From Planctomycetota bacterium (GTDB lineage Bacteria; Planctomycetota; UBA1135; UBA2386), in NCBI GenBank assembly GCA_020638735.1, contig JACKHZ010000010.1, positions 434,001 through 498,000 of the forward strand: 64,000 bases of DNA, read 5' to 3'. Positions within the stretch are counted from its first letter, which is position 1; every line of letters begins with the position of its first letter. The notes beneath the pieces were generated by a model, which worked only from the letters and a program-made list of their open reading frames with translations, had not been told where the DNA came from and did not search any database. Both the position numbers and the translations under genes were made by a program. Shown here piece by piece: positions 26,066 to 33,497 of the stretch.

Positions 26066-27022
26066 ATGAAGTCCACGCTCCGCGCCGTCGTCCCTGGTCT
26101 GTCGTTCGCCACTGTCGTGTTGCTGTCATCGCCCGGAACGGCGAGCGCACAAGACGTGACGCTGACGCTGTCGGCGGCGACGCCGATGACCGTCGACTAC
26201 ACCGATGGGGTGCAGGTGGCGCAGGACGCAGTGCCGATCGGCCAGCTGCCAGATCCTGGCAACGTGCAGGCGGCGATCGCCGGTTCCGGCTTCGCCCGGG
26301 TCGGTTGGTACCGCTTCGTGCATCGCGGCTACGTCGAGCAGTTCCTCGAGGCCAACGCGAACGCCGGCGCCCAGGGTGTCGCCGCCTGCGGTCCGTTCGA
26401 GGTGCTCTATGAACTGAACGCGGCGAGTCCGCGTTCGGTCGACCTCCAGATCCAGCGCTACGACAGCATCAGCGCCGGGCAGCCCTGGTCGACGTTGTCG
26501 ATCGACGTCGACGACGATGGCACCATCGATTACGTGCTGGGCGCCGGCATGGCCTTCACGCTCGCCGGCTTGCAGGTCGACGTCGGGCCGCGCGTGCTGC
26601 GCGTCATCATGGGGTCCACCGCGATTGGGCCCGGTCAGGCTGCGGTCGGCCTGATGGTCCGGGTCGTGCCCGACAACGACCTGGTCGTGTTGCCGGAGGC
26701 GCTGGGCTGTCCGTTCCCCGGCACGATGTTCCCGCCGGAGCCGGTGTTCGTCGATCAGGGCTTCGACCTGGAGTTCACGCCCGGACTGCTGGTGGTGGGG
26801 GCGGCAGTCGCGCCGACCGTGTGGACGCCCGCCTCGGTGTTGCCGTTCGCCTCGACGTGCCTCCTGCTGCCGTCGCCCGACATCGTGTTGTGGGTGCCGT
26901 CGGGCTTCCTGCACGTGCCGATCCCGGCTGCGCTGCGGCCGCTCGAACTGCACGTGCAGGCGGTGTGCCCTGGGCCGACAGGCTTCACGACCACCGACGC
27001 GTTCGTGATCCACGCGCAGTGA
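26066..27022 (+). CDS. Exported hypothetical protein, 318 aa
   Basis: The ATG at 26066, with GGGAGA six bases upstream, gives a signal peptide ending GTASAQ. No family recognised. The mature protein is rich in Val, Gly, Pro and hydrophobic strands without helices, contains an acidic DVDDDGTIDYVLG loop that could bind calcium, and has two cysteine-containing segments near the C-terminus. It is probably a secreted beta-sandwich. A TATCTG box lies about 22 bases before the start. The stop codon falls inside a 14-base tandem repeat. Confidence 0.7.
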   Translation: MKSTLRAVVPGLSFATVVLLSSPGTASAQDVTLTLSAATPMTVDYTDGVQVAQDAVPIGQLPDPGNVQAAIAGSGFARVGWYRFVHRGYVEQFLEANANAGAQGVAACGPFEVLYELNAASPRSVDLQIQRYDSISAGQPWSTLSIDVDDDGTIDYVLGAGMAFTLAGLQVDVGPRVLRVIMGSTAIGPGQAAVGLMVRVVPDNDLVVLPEALGCPFPGTMFPPEPVFVDQGFDLEFTPGLLVVGAAVAPTVWTPASVLPFASTCLLLPSPDIVLWVPSGFLHVPIPAALRPLELHVQAVCPGPTGFTTTDAFVIHAQ

Positions 27023-27044
27023 TCCACGCGCAGTGAGCCACGCG
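27005..27044 (+). repeat. 14-bp tandem repeat, about 2.9 copies, spanning a stop codon
   Basis: The unit GTGATCCACGCGCA occurs twice in a row and then partially (GTGAGCCACGCG). Because 14 is not a multiple of three, the second unit places a TGA in frame and ends the upstream gene. Confidence 0.85.
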
Positions 27045-27073
27045 CCGCGACCTCGGCGCGGTTGCGTGCTCGG

Positions 27074-27742
27074 TCATTCGCGCAGCGGCTGCAGGTCGCG
27101 CACCAGCGCCAGCACCTTGCTCTGGAACGGCCGCAGCAGCGGGTTGCTCGACAGCTTGATCGCCGATGCGATCAGCTCGACGGTGCGCTCGATGACCTTG
27201 CGGGTGCGTTCGCGGCCCTCGGTGCGGTCGTGGATCCAGTAGAGCACGATGCCCATGCTGTAGGTCCACAGCAGGTTGGGCAGCTCGGCGGCGAGCGCCT
27301 TGGGCACCTTGGTGCTGCTGCCGGCCAGCGCCTCGGCGAACAGCTGCTCGCCCTCGCGGCGGATGTCGTCGCCGGCCGGGTGGAACGGATTCAGCGGGCT
27401 CTCCGGATCCGCCGCGCTGCGGAACATCAGCGCACTGAACCGATGGTAGGGCTCGATCACCTCGAGCTTGGCCAGCATCACCGCGCGCAGTCGCCCGACC
27501 AGCGTGCGTTCGGCGGCGAGCAGCGGTCGCGCCGCCGCGACGTGCGCCTCGTGCACTTCGCGGTAGAACGCCTGCAGCAGCAGGTCCTTGCTGGCGAAGT
27601 AGTAGTAGGCGTTGCCGAGCGACACGCCGGCCGCCTCGGCGACCATGCGCATCGTCGTCGCGTCGTAGCCGTGCTCGCGGAACAGCTCGAGCGCGACTTC
27701 GACGATGCGTTCCTTGGTGCGTTCGCCCTTGCTGGCGGCCAT
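27074..27742 (-). CDS. TetR-family transcriptional regulator, 222 aa
   Basis: The N-terminal 55 residues are a standard TetR helix-turn-helix: RIVEVALELFREHGYDATTM, then VAEAAGVSLGNAYYYFASKDLL. The remaining 165 residues are the helical ligand-binding and dimer domain, whose ligand is unknown. It is the last gene of a three-gene set (membrane protein 28612-28166, DCC protein 28161-27793, TetR). It also has its own promoter-like TTGTCT-N17-TAGCGT just upstream. Two strong palindromes before the first gene are likely operators for this protein, implying autoregulation. Confidence 0.92.
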   Translation of the reverse strand: MAASKGERTKERIVEVALELFREHGYDATTMRMVAEAAGVSLGNAYYYFASKDLLLQAFYREVHEAHVAAARPLLAAERTLVGRLRAVMLAKLEVIEPYHRFSALMFRSAADPESPLNPFHPAGDDIRREGEQLFAEALAGSSTKVPKALAAELPNLLWTYSMGIVLYWIHDRTEGRERTRKVIERTVELIASAIKLSSNPLLRPFQSKVLALVRDLQPLRE

Positions 27743-27749
27743 GAGGCGA

Positions 27750-27778
27750 ACGCTAGGCCGGGCCGCGCGTCGAGACAA
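27750..27778 (-). promoter_or_regulatory. Promoter TTGTCT-N17-TAGCGT for tetR
   Basis: On the minus strand, TTGTCT (27778-27773) and TAGCGT (27755-27750) are separated by the ideal 17 bases. The -10 is seven bases from the ATG at 27742, so the transcript would be leaderless. Confidence 0.5.
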
Positions 27779-27792
27779 TGCAGCGGACGCGC

Positions 27793-28161
27793 TCACGCCG
27801 TCGTCGCGCGCCGCGTGCGCTTGGCGAGGCCGGTGACGATCGCGAACAGGTGCTCGGCCCACGGCCGCCACGCGTCGCGCGACAGCCACAGCGACCAGCC
27901 GCGGTAGTTGCGCAGGCCCCACAGCACCGTCAGCCACGCGTTGGTGCCGTGGTAGACGGCGCCGTCGCTGGCGGTCACCGTCAGCTTGTCGAGCAGCGCC
28001 TGCGGGCTGATCGGGCAGCCGGCGTCGCCGGCCGACTGTGCCGGCGCGCAGTGCACCGGCACGAACTTGGGCTGCCGTTCGATCCACGCGGCGATGCGGG
28101 TGCAGAGCCCGCACTGCCCGTCGAACCAGACCGTCAGCGTCAAGTCCTGGTCGTCGGCCAT
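27793..28161 (-). CDS. DCC-family thiol-disulfide oxidoreductase-like protein (DUF393), 122 aa
   Basis: The DCC family is named for a conserved Asp and Cys-x-x-Cys near the N-terminus; here WFDGQCGLC at residues 12-20 has D, G, C and C. The downstream pattern (GAVYHGTNAWLTVLWGLRNYRGWSL) is also typical, so the identity is clear even though the biochemical role of the family is poorly defined (thioredoxin-like redox protein). It starts four bases after the stop of the upstream membrane protein and is followed, 50 bases later, by TetR. Confidence 0.87.
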   Translation of the reverse strand: MADDQDLTLTVWFDGQCGLCTRIAAWIERQPKFVPVHCAPAQSAGDAGCPISPQALLDKLTVTASDGAVYHGTNAWLTVLWGLRNYRGWSLWLSRDAWRPWAEHLFAIVTGLAKRTRRATTA

Positions 28162-28165
28162 GGCA

Positions 28166-28612
28166 TCACCCGTTGCCCGGCCGGTCGGGCGTCAGACGTT
28201 CGACCGCCGCCAGCGTGCCGCCCGGCTCCAGCATCGCGTCGGGTGCGACGGGCCGCGGCGCGCGCTGCAGCCGCTTGCTCGCCCGGATCCGGCTGAACAC
28301 GTAGAGGTTGAAGAAGTGCATGCAGCCGAGCACGACCAGCACCAGGCCGACCTTGTGGCTGACCGCTTCGACGGCGCCGGTGGCGTCGTGCACGGCGTCG
28401 GCGAGCTTCAACGCCAGGCTGATGTAGCCGAAGTTGATCAGGTAGAAGCCGACCACCAGCAGGTGGTTGACGGAGTCGGCGAGGTCGCTGCGCTCGGCGA
28501 ACACGTCGATCAGGAAGGCGCGGCCGTTCTTGTGCAGCGTGCGGGCGACCCAGACGGTCAGGCCGACGCTGAGCAGCACGTAGACGAGGTAGGCGAAGAG
28601 GGTCGGGCTCAT
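28166..28612 (-). CDS. Polytopic membrane protein of unknown function, 148 aa
   Basis: About three hydrophobic segments: TLFAYLVYVLLSVGLTVWVA at 3-22, HLLVVGFYLINFGYISLALKL near 49-69 and VGLVLVVLGCMHFFNLYVF near 88-106. The C-terminal 40 residues are basic and Pro-rich, likely cytoplasmic. No family recognised. It is the first gene of the operon with DCC and TetR; the ATG at 28612 is preferred to an upstream one at 28651, because that one would lie within the first palindrome. Confidence 0.72.
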   Translation of the reverse strand: MSPTLFAYLVYVLLSVGLTVWVARTLHKNGRAFLIDVFAERSDLADSVNHLLVVGFYLINFGYISLALKLADAVHDATGAVEAVSHKVGLVLVVLGCMHFFNLYVFSRIRASKRLQRAPRPVAPDAMLEPGGTLAAVERLTPDRPGNG

Positions 28613-28634
28613 GGCGATGCTCCGGGAAGAGTGG

Positions 28635-28654
28635 TTCTTGAACGTGTTCAAGAA
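28635..28654. promoter_or_regulatory. Palindromic operator 1 (TetR-type)
   Basis: TTCTTGAACGTGTTCAAGAA, a 20-base palindrome broken only at the two central bases. It lies 22 bases before the start of the membrane-protein/DCC/TetR operon, where a bound TetR dimer would block transcription. Confidence 0.8.
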
Positions 28655-28683
28655 AGGCGGCGGCGGGCCCGGATTTCAGGCAT

Positions 28684-28701
28684 TCTTGAACGCGTTCAAG
28701 A
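28684..28701. promoter_or_regulatory. Palindromic operator 2 (TetR-type)
   Basis: TCTTGAACGCGTTCAAGA, a perfect 18-base palindrome with the same half-site as operator 1. The two centres are 48 bases apart. It also lies 45 bases before the toxin-antitoxin start at 28747, so it could act on both divergent units. Confidence 0.8.
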
Positions 28702-28734
28702 TGGGGCGGGGAGGCCTTCCGAGGTGGGTGGCGC

Positions 28735-28740
28735 TACTCT
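28735..28740 (+). promoter_or_regulatory. -10-like box TACTCT
   Basis: Six bases before the GTG at 28747, suggesting a leaderless antitoxin mRNA. Confidence 0.35.
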
Positions 28741-28746
28741 CCAGGA

Positions 28747-28977
28747 GTGACCTTCACACGCATCACGATCGATCCGCAGCAGATGGGGGGGGTGCCCTGC
28801 ATCCGCGGCATGCGCATACCCGTCGCCACCGTCATCGGGATGCTGGCCGAGGGCATGACCGAGGAGCAGATCCTGGGGGCCTATCCCGACCTGGTCCCTG
28901 ATGACCTGCGCGAAGCCCTTCGCTACGCCTCGGAGGCGGTGCGCGAGCGCGAGCTGCCGCTGCGACGGGCCGAGTGA
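28747..28977 (+). CDS. DUF433-family antitoxin, 76 aa
   Basis: DUF433 proteins are small winged-helix antitoxins. The hallmarks are here: RITIDPQQMGGVPCIRGMRIPV, then VIGMLAEGMTEEQILGAYPDL, then a helical DLREALRYASE. It overlaps the downstream toxin-like gene by four bases (GTGA at 28974-28977), typical of toxin-antitoxin pairs. It would neutralise the PIN-like partner and bind its own promoter. The start codon is GTG. Confidence 0.92.
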   Translation: MTFTRITIDPQQMGGVPCIRGMRIPVATVIGMLAEGMTEEQILGAYPDLVPDDLREALRYASEAVRERELPLRRAE

Positions 28978-29342
28978 GGTTCCTGATCGACAACGCGTTG
29001 TCGCCGCTGGTTTCGGCGGCCTTGTGCGATGCTGGGCACGATTCGGTGCACGTACGCGAGCTCGGGCTGCAAGCCGCCCCGGACGAAGTGGTGTTCGACA
29101 GGGCGGCAGCGGAGGATCGCGTAGTCGTCTCTGCGGACTCGGACTTCGGCACCCTGTTGGCGAAGCGTGTGGTCGCGGGACCGTCGGTCATCTTGTTCCG
29201 TCACGGGGCCGAGCGCCGCCCGGATCGGCAGTGCGCCGTTCTGCTGGCGAACCTCGGGAGCCTTGTCGAGAGCCTGCAGGCAGGATCCCTCGTCACGATC
29301 GAGCCGAGCCGGATCCGGATTCGCGCCCTGCCGCTCATCTGA
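28974..29342 (+). CDS. DUF5615-family PIN-like toxin, 122 aa
   Basis: A short PIN-like fold: MRFLIDNALSPLVSAAL with the first acidic residue, HVRELGL, then VVVSADSDFGTLLAK with the second acidic pair. These match DUF5615 (PIN-like) proteins, the common partners of DUF433 antitoxins, predicted RNases. The GTG start overlaps the antitoxin stop. Full-length with intact acidic residues, so probably functional. The exact RNA target is unknown. Confidence 0.9.
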   Translation: MRFLIDNALSPLVSAALCDAGHDSVHVRELGLQAAPDEVVFDRAAAEDRVVVSADSDFGTLLAKRVVAGPSVILFRHGAERRPDRQCAVLLANLGSLVESLQAGSLVTIEPSRIRIRALPLI

Positions 29343-29442
29343 GGCCGGGACCGACCCTCTCGCGCCGCCAGGCGCCTTGCCGCAAACCCCCGCAACCCCA
29401 CCCTCGATCCGGTCCCGGCGGACCGCTAACCTCTTCGCCCCC

Positions 29443-29964
29443 ATGACCCAGCCGAACAAGGTGCTCGCGACGTTCCAGGTGAACGGCGAGCCGCACGAGG
29501 TGGCGTTCCTGCCGCACAAGACCCTGCTGGAGGTGCTCCGCGAGGAGATGGACCTCACCGGCACCAAGCACGGCTGCGAGCTGGGCGAGTGCGGCACCTG
29601 CACGGTGCAGATCGACGGCACGCCGGTGCTCAGCTGCCTGGTGCTGGCGGTCGACGCGGTCGGCAAGGACGTGCAGACGGTCGAAGGTCTGGCGCAGGGC
29701 GCCGAGCTCAACCCGCTGCAGCACTGCATGGCGGACCTCGGCGCGGCGCAGTGCGGCTACTGCACGCCGGGTGTGTTGATGGCCGCGGACGCGCTGCTGC
29801 GCGACAACCCCAAGCCGACGCGCGACGAGATCAAGGAGGCCCTGGCGGGCAACCTCTGTCGCTGCACCGGCTACATCAAGATCTTCGAGGCGGTGGAGCT
29901 GGCCGCGGCGCGCATGCGCGGCGAGGACGCCCAGCCGAGCAAGGAGTCGATCTATGGTTCTTGA
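29443..29964 (+). CDS. Molybdenum hydroxylase, small [2Fe-2S] subunit (HcrC/CoxS-like), 173 aa
   Basis: The small subunit carries two [2Fe-2S] clusters passing electrons between the molybdenum and FAD subunits. Plant-type cluster: CELGECGTC with a fourth Cys in VLSC (about 45-65). Second cluster: QCGYCTPG and NLCRCTGY (about 105-142). The chain is slightly longer than the usual 155-165 residues. It opens a three-gene operon and overlaps the next gene by 11 bases. A TAACCT box lies ten bases before the ATG. I prefer 4-hydroxybenzoyl-CoA-reductase-like over xanthine dehydrogenase because of the FAD subunit downstream. Confidence 0.93.
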   Translation: MTQPNKVLATFQVNGEPHEVAFLPHKTLLEVLREEMDLTGTKHGCELGECGTCTVQIDGTPVLSCLVLAVDAVGKDVQTVEGLAQGAELNPLQHCMADLGAAQCGYCTPGVLMAADALLRDNPKPTRDEIKEALAGNLCRCTGYIKIFEAVELAAARMRGEDAQPSKESIYGS

Positions 29965-32491
29965 CGACCCGAAGTCGGCGCCGGCGACCCGCGAGGACGC
30001 GCCCTGGCAGCACGACAAGAAGAAGGAAGACCTCAAGCACATCGGCAAGCCGATCCGCAAGGTCGACGCGCGCAGCAAGGTCGCCGGCCTGACGCGCTTC
30101 GCCGACGACCTGCGGCTGCCGCGCATGCTGCACATGAAGCTGCTGCGCAGCACCATGGCGCACGCCGAGATCGTGTCGATCGACACCTCGAAGGCCGCGG
30201 CGCTGCCGGGGGTGAAGGGCATCCTGACCGGCAAGGACATGCCGACGCCGTTCGGCATCCTGCCCGTCAGCCAGGACGAGCACGCGCTGTGCCCCGACAA
30301 GGTGCGCTTCGTCGGCGACCCGGTGGTGGCGATCGCCGCGACCGAGGAGGAGACGGCGTGGGACGCGTGCCGGCTGGTCGACGTGCAGTATCGCGAGCTG
30401 CAGACGGTCGGTTCGGTGCACGAGGCCGCCGGGACCAACGACCCGCGGCTGCACGACTACGGCGTGCGCGGCAACATCCACCGTCTCGAGAACCTCGAGT
30501 TCGGTGACCTCGCCGACGGTTTCAACCGCGCTGAGCACATCCGCGAGGACACCTTCTGGTTCGAGGGCAACACGCACCTGCCGATGGAGCAGCACGCGAC
30601 GCTCGCGCACTTCGACCGCGACGGCAAGCTGACCGTCTGGTCGTCGACGCAGACGCCGCACTACCTCCATCGCGCCTTGGCGCGAGTCCTGGCGCCGCTG
30701 CCGGCGCACAAGATCCGCGTCATCGCCGTGCAGAACGGCGGCGGCTTCGGCGGCAAGTCGGACCCGTTCAACCACGAGATCTGCGCGGCCAAGATGTCCA
30801 TGCTGACCGGTCGCCCGGTCAAGATCGCGCTGACCCGCGAAGAGGTGTTCTGGTGCCACCGCGGCCGCCACCCCGTGCTGATGCGCAGCAAGATCGGCGT
30901 CACCAAGACCGGCCGCATCACCGCGCTCGACTTCCACAGCTTCCTCGACGGCGGCGCCTACGGCTCGTACGGCACGGCCAGCACGTTCTATACGGGGGCG
31001 CTGCAGACGGTGACCTACGCGGTCGAGAACTACCACTTCCGCGGCGCGCGCTTCTTCACCAACAAGGCGCCGTGCGGGCCCAAGCGCGGCCACGGCACGC
31101 CGCAGCCGCGCTTCGCGCTCGAGGTGCAGCTCGACAAGATCGCCTGCGACCTCGGCCTCGACCCGGCGCAGATGCGGCTCGACAACCTCGCGCCGCGCGA
31201 CTCGCTGACCGCCAACTTCCTGCGCATCGGCTCGATGGGCCTCGGCGCGTGCATCGAGAAGGTCGTCGAGGGCTCCGGCTGGAAGGAGCGTCGCGGCAAG
31301 CGTGAGGTGACCAAGGACGGTCGCATCCGCGGCCTCGGTCTCGCCTGCTCGAGCTACCTGTCCGGCGCCGGCCTGCCGATCTACTGGAACGGCCTGCCGC
31401 ACTCCGGTGTGCAGCTGCAGCTCGACCGTTCGGGCCTGGTCACCGCGTTCTGCGGCAGCACCGACATCGGTCAAGGCAGCGACAGCATCCTCGGCTGGAT
31501 CATCGGCGAGGTGCTCGGCATCGACCCGCTCGGCATCAAGGTCGTCACCGCCGACACCGACCTGACGCCGGTCGACCTCGGCAGCTACAGCTCGCGCGTG
31601 ACGGTGATGACCGGCAACGCGGCGATGCAGGCCGCCGAGCGCGCGCGCGACCTGCTCGCCAAGGGCGTCGCCAAGAAGCTCGAGGTGCCGGCGTCGCGGC
31701 TGGTGTTCGCCGACGAACGCGTGTTCGACGCCGAGGACCCGCAAAAGGGCATGTCGTTCCAGGACGCGGTCATCTGCACCGAGGCGCAGTTCGGCACCAT
31801 CGGCACCGTCGGCAGCTACACGCCGCCGAAGTCCGCCGCCAAGTTCCGCGGCGGCGGCGTCGGCCCGAGCCCGAGCTACAGCTACTCCGCCGCGGTGGTC
31901 GAGGTCGAGGTCGATCCGGAGACCGGCATCTACCGCGTGCCCAAGGTCTGGATGGCGCACGACATCGGCAGAGCTCTCAACGCCGCCGTGGCGATGGGCC
32001 AGATCGAGGGCTCGATCTACATGGGCCTCGGCGAAGCGATGATGGAGGAGATGGCGTATCGCGATCGCTCGCACAAGGGCAAGCGGGTGTTCGTGCACAA
32101 GATCCCGTCGCTGCTCGAGTACAAGAGCCCGAGCGCTTGCGAGATGCCGGAGTGCGTGACCTACGTCATCGAGGACCCGGACAAGAACGGTCCGTTCGGC
32201 GCCAAGGAGGTCGGCCAGGGGCCGCTGCTGCCGATGATGCCGGCGGTCGCCAACGCGATCTTCGACGCCGTCGGCGTACGCGTCGACGAGAACCCGGTGT
32301 CGTTCGAGAAGGTGTTCGCCGCGCTGCAGGCGCAGAAAGCCGGCAAGGAGGCGCGCTTCGGCCCGGCCAACGACGACACCGGCGTGCCGGTGGTCGACTT
32401 CGGCGAGCCGCTGCAGATCAAGACGCCGTGGCAGGGTGGTGACGGCACCGCCCACAACGATCCGCACCGCACCAAGAAGGCCGCCAAGTAG
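29954..32491 (+). CDS. Molybdenum hydroxylase, large Mo-cofactor subunit (HcrA-like), 845 aa
   Basis: Xanthine-oxidase-family catalytic subunit: an N-terminal 'hammerhead' domain (KPIRKVDARSKVAGLTRFADDL) and then the two molybdopterin-binding domains with NGGGFGGKSDPF, RTFD-type RGRHPVLMR, GSTDIGQGSDS and, near the C-terminus, FGAKEVGQGPL, whose Glu corresponds to the family's catalytic glutamate. Length exceeds 4-hydroxybenzoyl-CoA reductase alpha (about 770 aa) by some 70 residues, including a Lys-rich start and a C-terminal tail. It overlaps the small subunit and is followed 12 bases later by the FAD subunit. The substrate is inferred only from the beta-subunit cysteine loop. Confidence 0.92.
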   Translation: MVLDDPKSAPATREDAPWQHDKKKEDLKHIGKPIRKVDARSKVAGLTRFADDLRLPRMLHMKLLRSTMAHAEIVSIDTSKAAALPGVKGILTGKDMPTPFGILPVSQDEHALCPDKVRFVGDPVVAIAATEEETAWDACRLVDVQYRELQTVGSVHEAAGTNDPRLHDYGVRGNIHRLENLEFGDLADGFNRAEHIREDTFWFEGNTHLPMEQHATLAHFDRDGKLTVWSSTQTPHYLHRALARVLAPLPAHKIRVIAVQNGGGFGGKSDPFNHEICAAKMSMLTGRPVKIALTREEVFWCHRGRHPVLMRSKIGVTKTGRITALDFHSFLDGGAYGSYGTASTFYTGALQTVTYAVENYHFRGARFFTNKAPCGPKRGHGTPQPRFALEVQLDKIACDLGLDPAQMRLDNLAPRDSLTANFLRIGSMGLGACIEKVVEGSGWKERRGKREVTKDGRIRGLGLACSSYLSGAGLPIYWNGLPHSGVQLQLDRSGLVTAFCGSTDIGQGSDSILGWIIGEVLGIDPLGIKVVTADTDLTPVDLGSYSSRVTVMTGNAAMQAAERARDLLAKGVAKKLEVPASRLVFADERVFDAEDPQKGMSFQDAVICTEAQFGTIGTVGSYTPPKSAAKFRGGGVGPSPSYSYSAAVVEVEVDPETGIYRVPKVWMAHDIGRALNAAVAMGQIEGSIYMGLGEAMMEEMAYRDRSHKGKRVFVHKIPSLLEYKSPSACEMPECVTYVIEDPDKNGPFGAKEVGQGPLLPMMPAVANAIFDAVGVRVDENPVSFEKVFAALQAQKAGKEARFGPANDDTGVPVVDFGEPLQIKTPWQGGDGTAHNDPHRTKKAAK

Positions 32492-32503
32492 GAGCTCACG
32501 ACG

Positions 32504-33487
32504 ATGCTGCGTCTCCCCACGTTCTCCTACCACCGTCCGAAGAGCGCCGCCCTCGCCGTGCAGCTGAAGCAGCAGCACGGCCGCGAGGCGATGTTCGTCG
32601 CCGGCGGCACGGACCTCTACCCCAACATGAAGCGCCGCCAGCAGACGCCGACCCAGGTGATCTCGCTGCAGGACGTGCCCGAGCTGCATCAGCTCGAGGT
32701 GCTGCCGGACGGACGCCTGCAGATCGGCGCGATGGTCACGCTGAGCACGCTCGAGCACTACCCGACGCTCAAGCTGCACTACCCCGGCCTGCAGCACGCG
32801 ATCCGCGAGATCTCGACGCCGCTGCTGCGCAACATGGGCACGCTCGGCGGCAACCTGCTGCTCGACACGCGCTGCACCTACTACGACCAGACGCACGAGT
32901 GGCGTGAGTCGATCGACTTCTGCATGAAGTCGAAGGCGGAGTCGATCTGCTGGGTCGCGCCGGGTTCGCCGCGCTGCTGGGCGGTGCAGTCGAGCGACTC
33001 GGTGCCGGTGGTCTGCGCGATGGAGGCCGAGGTCGAGCTCGCCGGTGCCGACGGCACGCGCACGCTGACCGCCGACGCGCTCTACAACGACGACGGCATC
33101 CAGTACCTGACCAAGAAGCCCGAGGAGCTGCTGACCCGGATCACGCTGCCGGCATCCGGCGGCTGGAAGGCCAGCTACCTCAAGCTGCGTCGCCGCGACA
33201 CCTACGACTTCCCGGTGCTCGGGGTGGGCGCGTGCCTGTGGTTCGACGGCGACGGCGTCGTCACCAAGGCCAACATCCGCCTCGGCGGCGCTGGCTCCTA
33301 CGCGATCCCGGCGACCCAAAGCGAGCAGCTGCTGGTCGGCAGCAAGCTGACCGACGAGTTGATCGCCGCGGCCGGCACCGCGGCGATGAAGCCGGCGCGC
33401 ACGATGGACAACACCGACCTCGACGTCTACTGGCGCAAGAAGGTCGCGCCGGTGTTCGTCGCCCGCGCCATCGCGGCTTGCAAGTGA
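32504..33487 (+). CDS. Molybdenum hydroxylase, FAD subunit with extra 4Fe-4S loop (HcrB-like), 327 aa
   Basis: FAD-binding motif FVAGGTDLYPNMKRR near residue 31; second motif TPLLRNMGTLGGNLLLDTRC near 107-126. It then carries four cysteines, Cys-x15-Cys-x8-Cys-x8-Cys (DTRC, DFC, SIC, PRC), in an insertion that ordinary xanthine-dehydrogenase FAD subunits lack. 4-hydroxybenzoyl-CoA reductase beta subunits have such a loop, binding an extra [4Fe-4S] cluster, with nearly the same spacing. This enzyme removes the para-hydroxyl from 4-hydroxybenzoyl-CoA in anaerobic aromatic breakdown. I infer a related reductive enzyme; the substrate is not proven. Confidence 0.9.
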   Translation: MLRLPTFSYHRPKSAALAVQLKQQHGREAMFVAGGTDLYPNMKRRQQTPTQVISLQDVPELHQLEVLPDGRLQIGAMVTLSTLEHYPTLKLHYPGLQHAIREISTPLLRNMGTLGGNLLLDTRCTYYDQTHEWRESIDFCMKSKAESICWVAPGSPRCWAVQSSDSVPVVCAMEAEVELAGADGTRTLTADALYNDDGIQYLTKKPEELLTRITLPASGGWKASYLKLRRRDTYDFPVLGVGACLWFDGDGVVTKANIRLGGAGSYAIPATQSEQLLVGSKLTDELIAAAGTAAMKPARTMDNTDLDVYWRKKVAPVFVARAIAACK

Positions 33488-33497
33488 AGGCTGCGCG

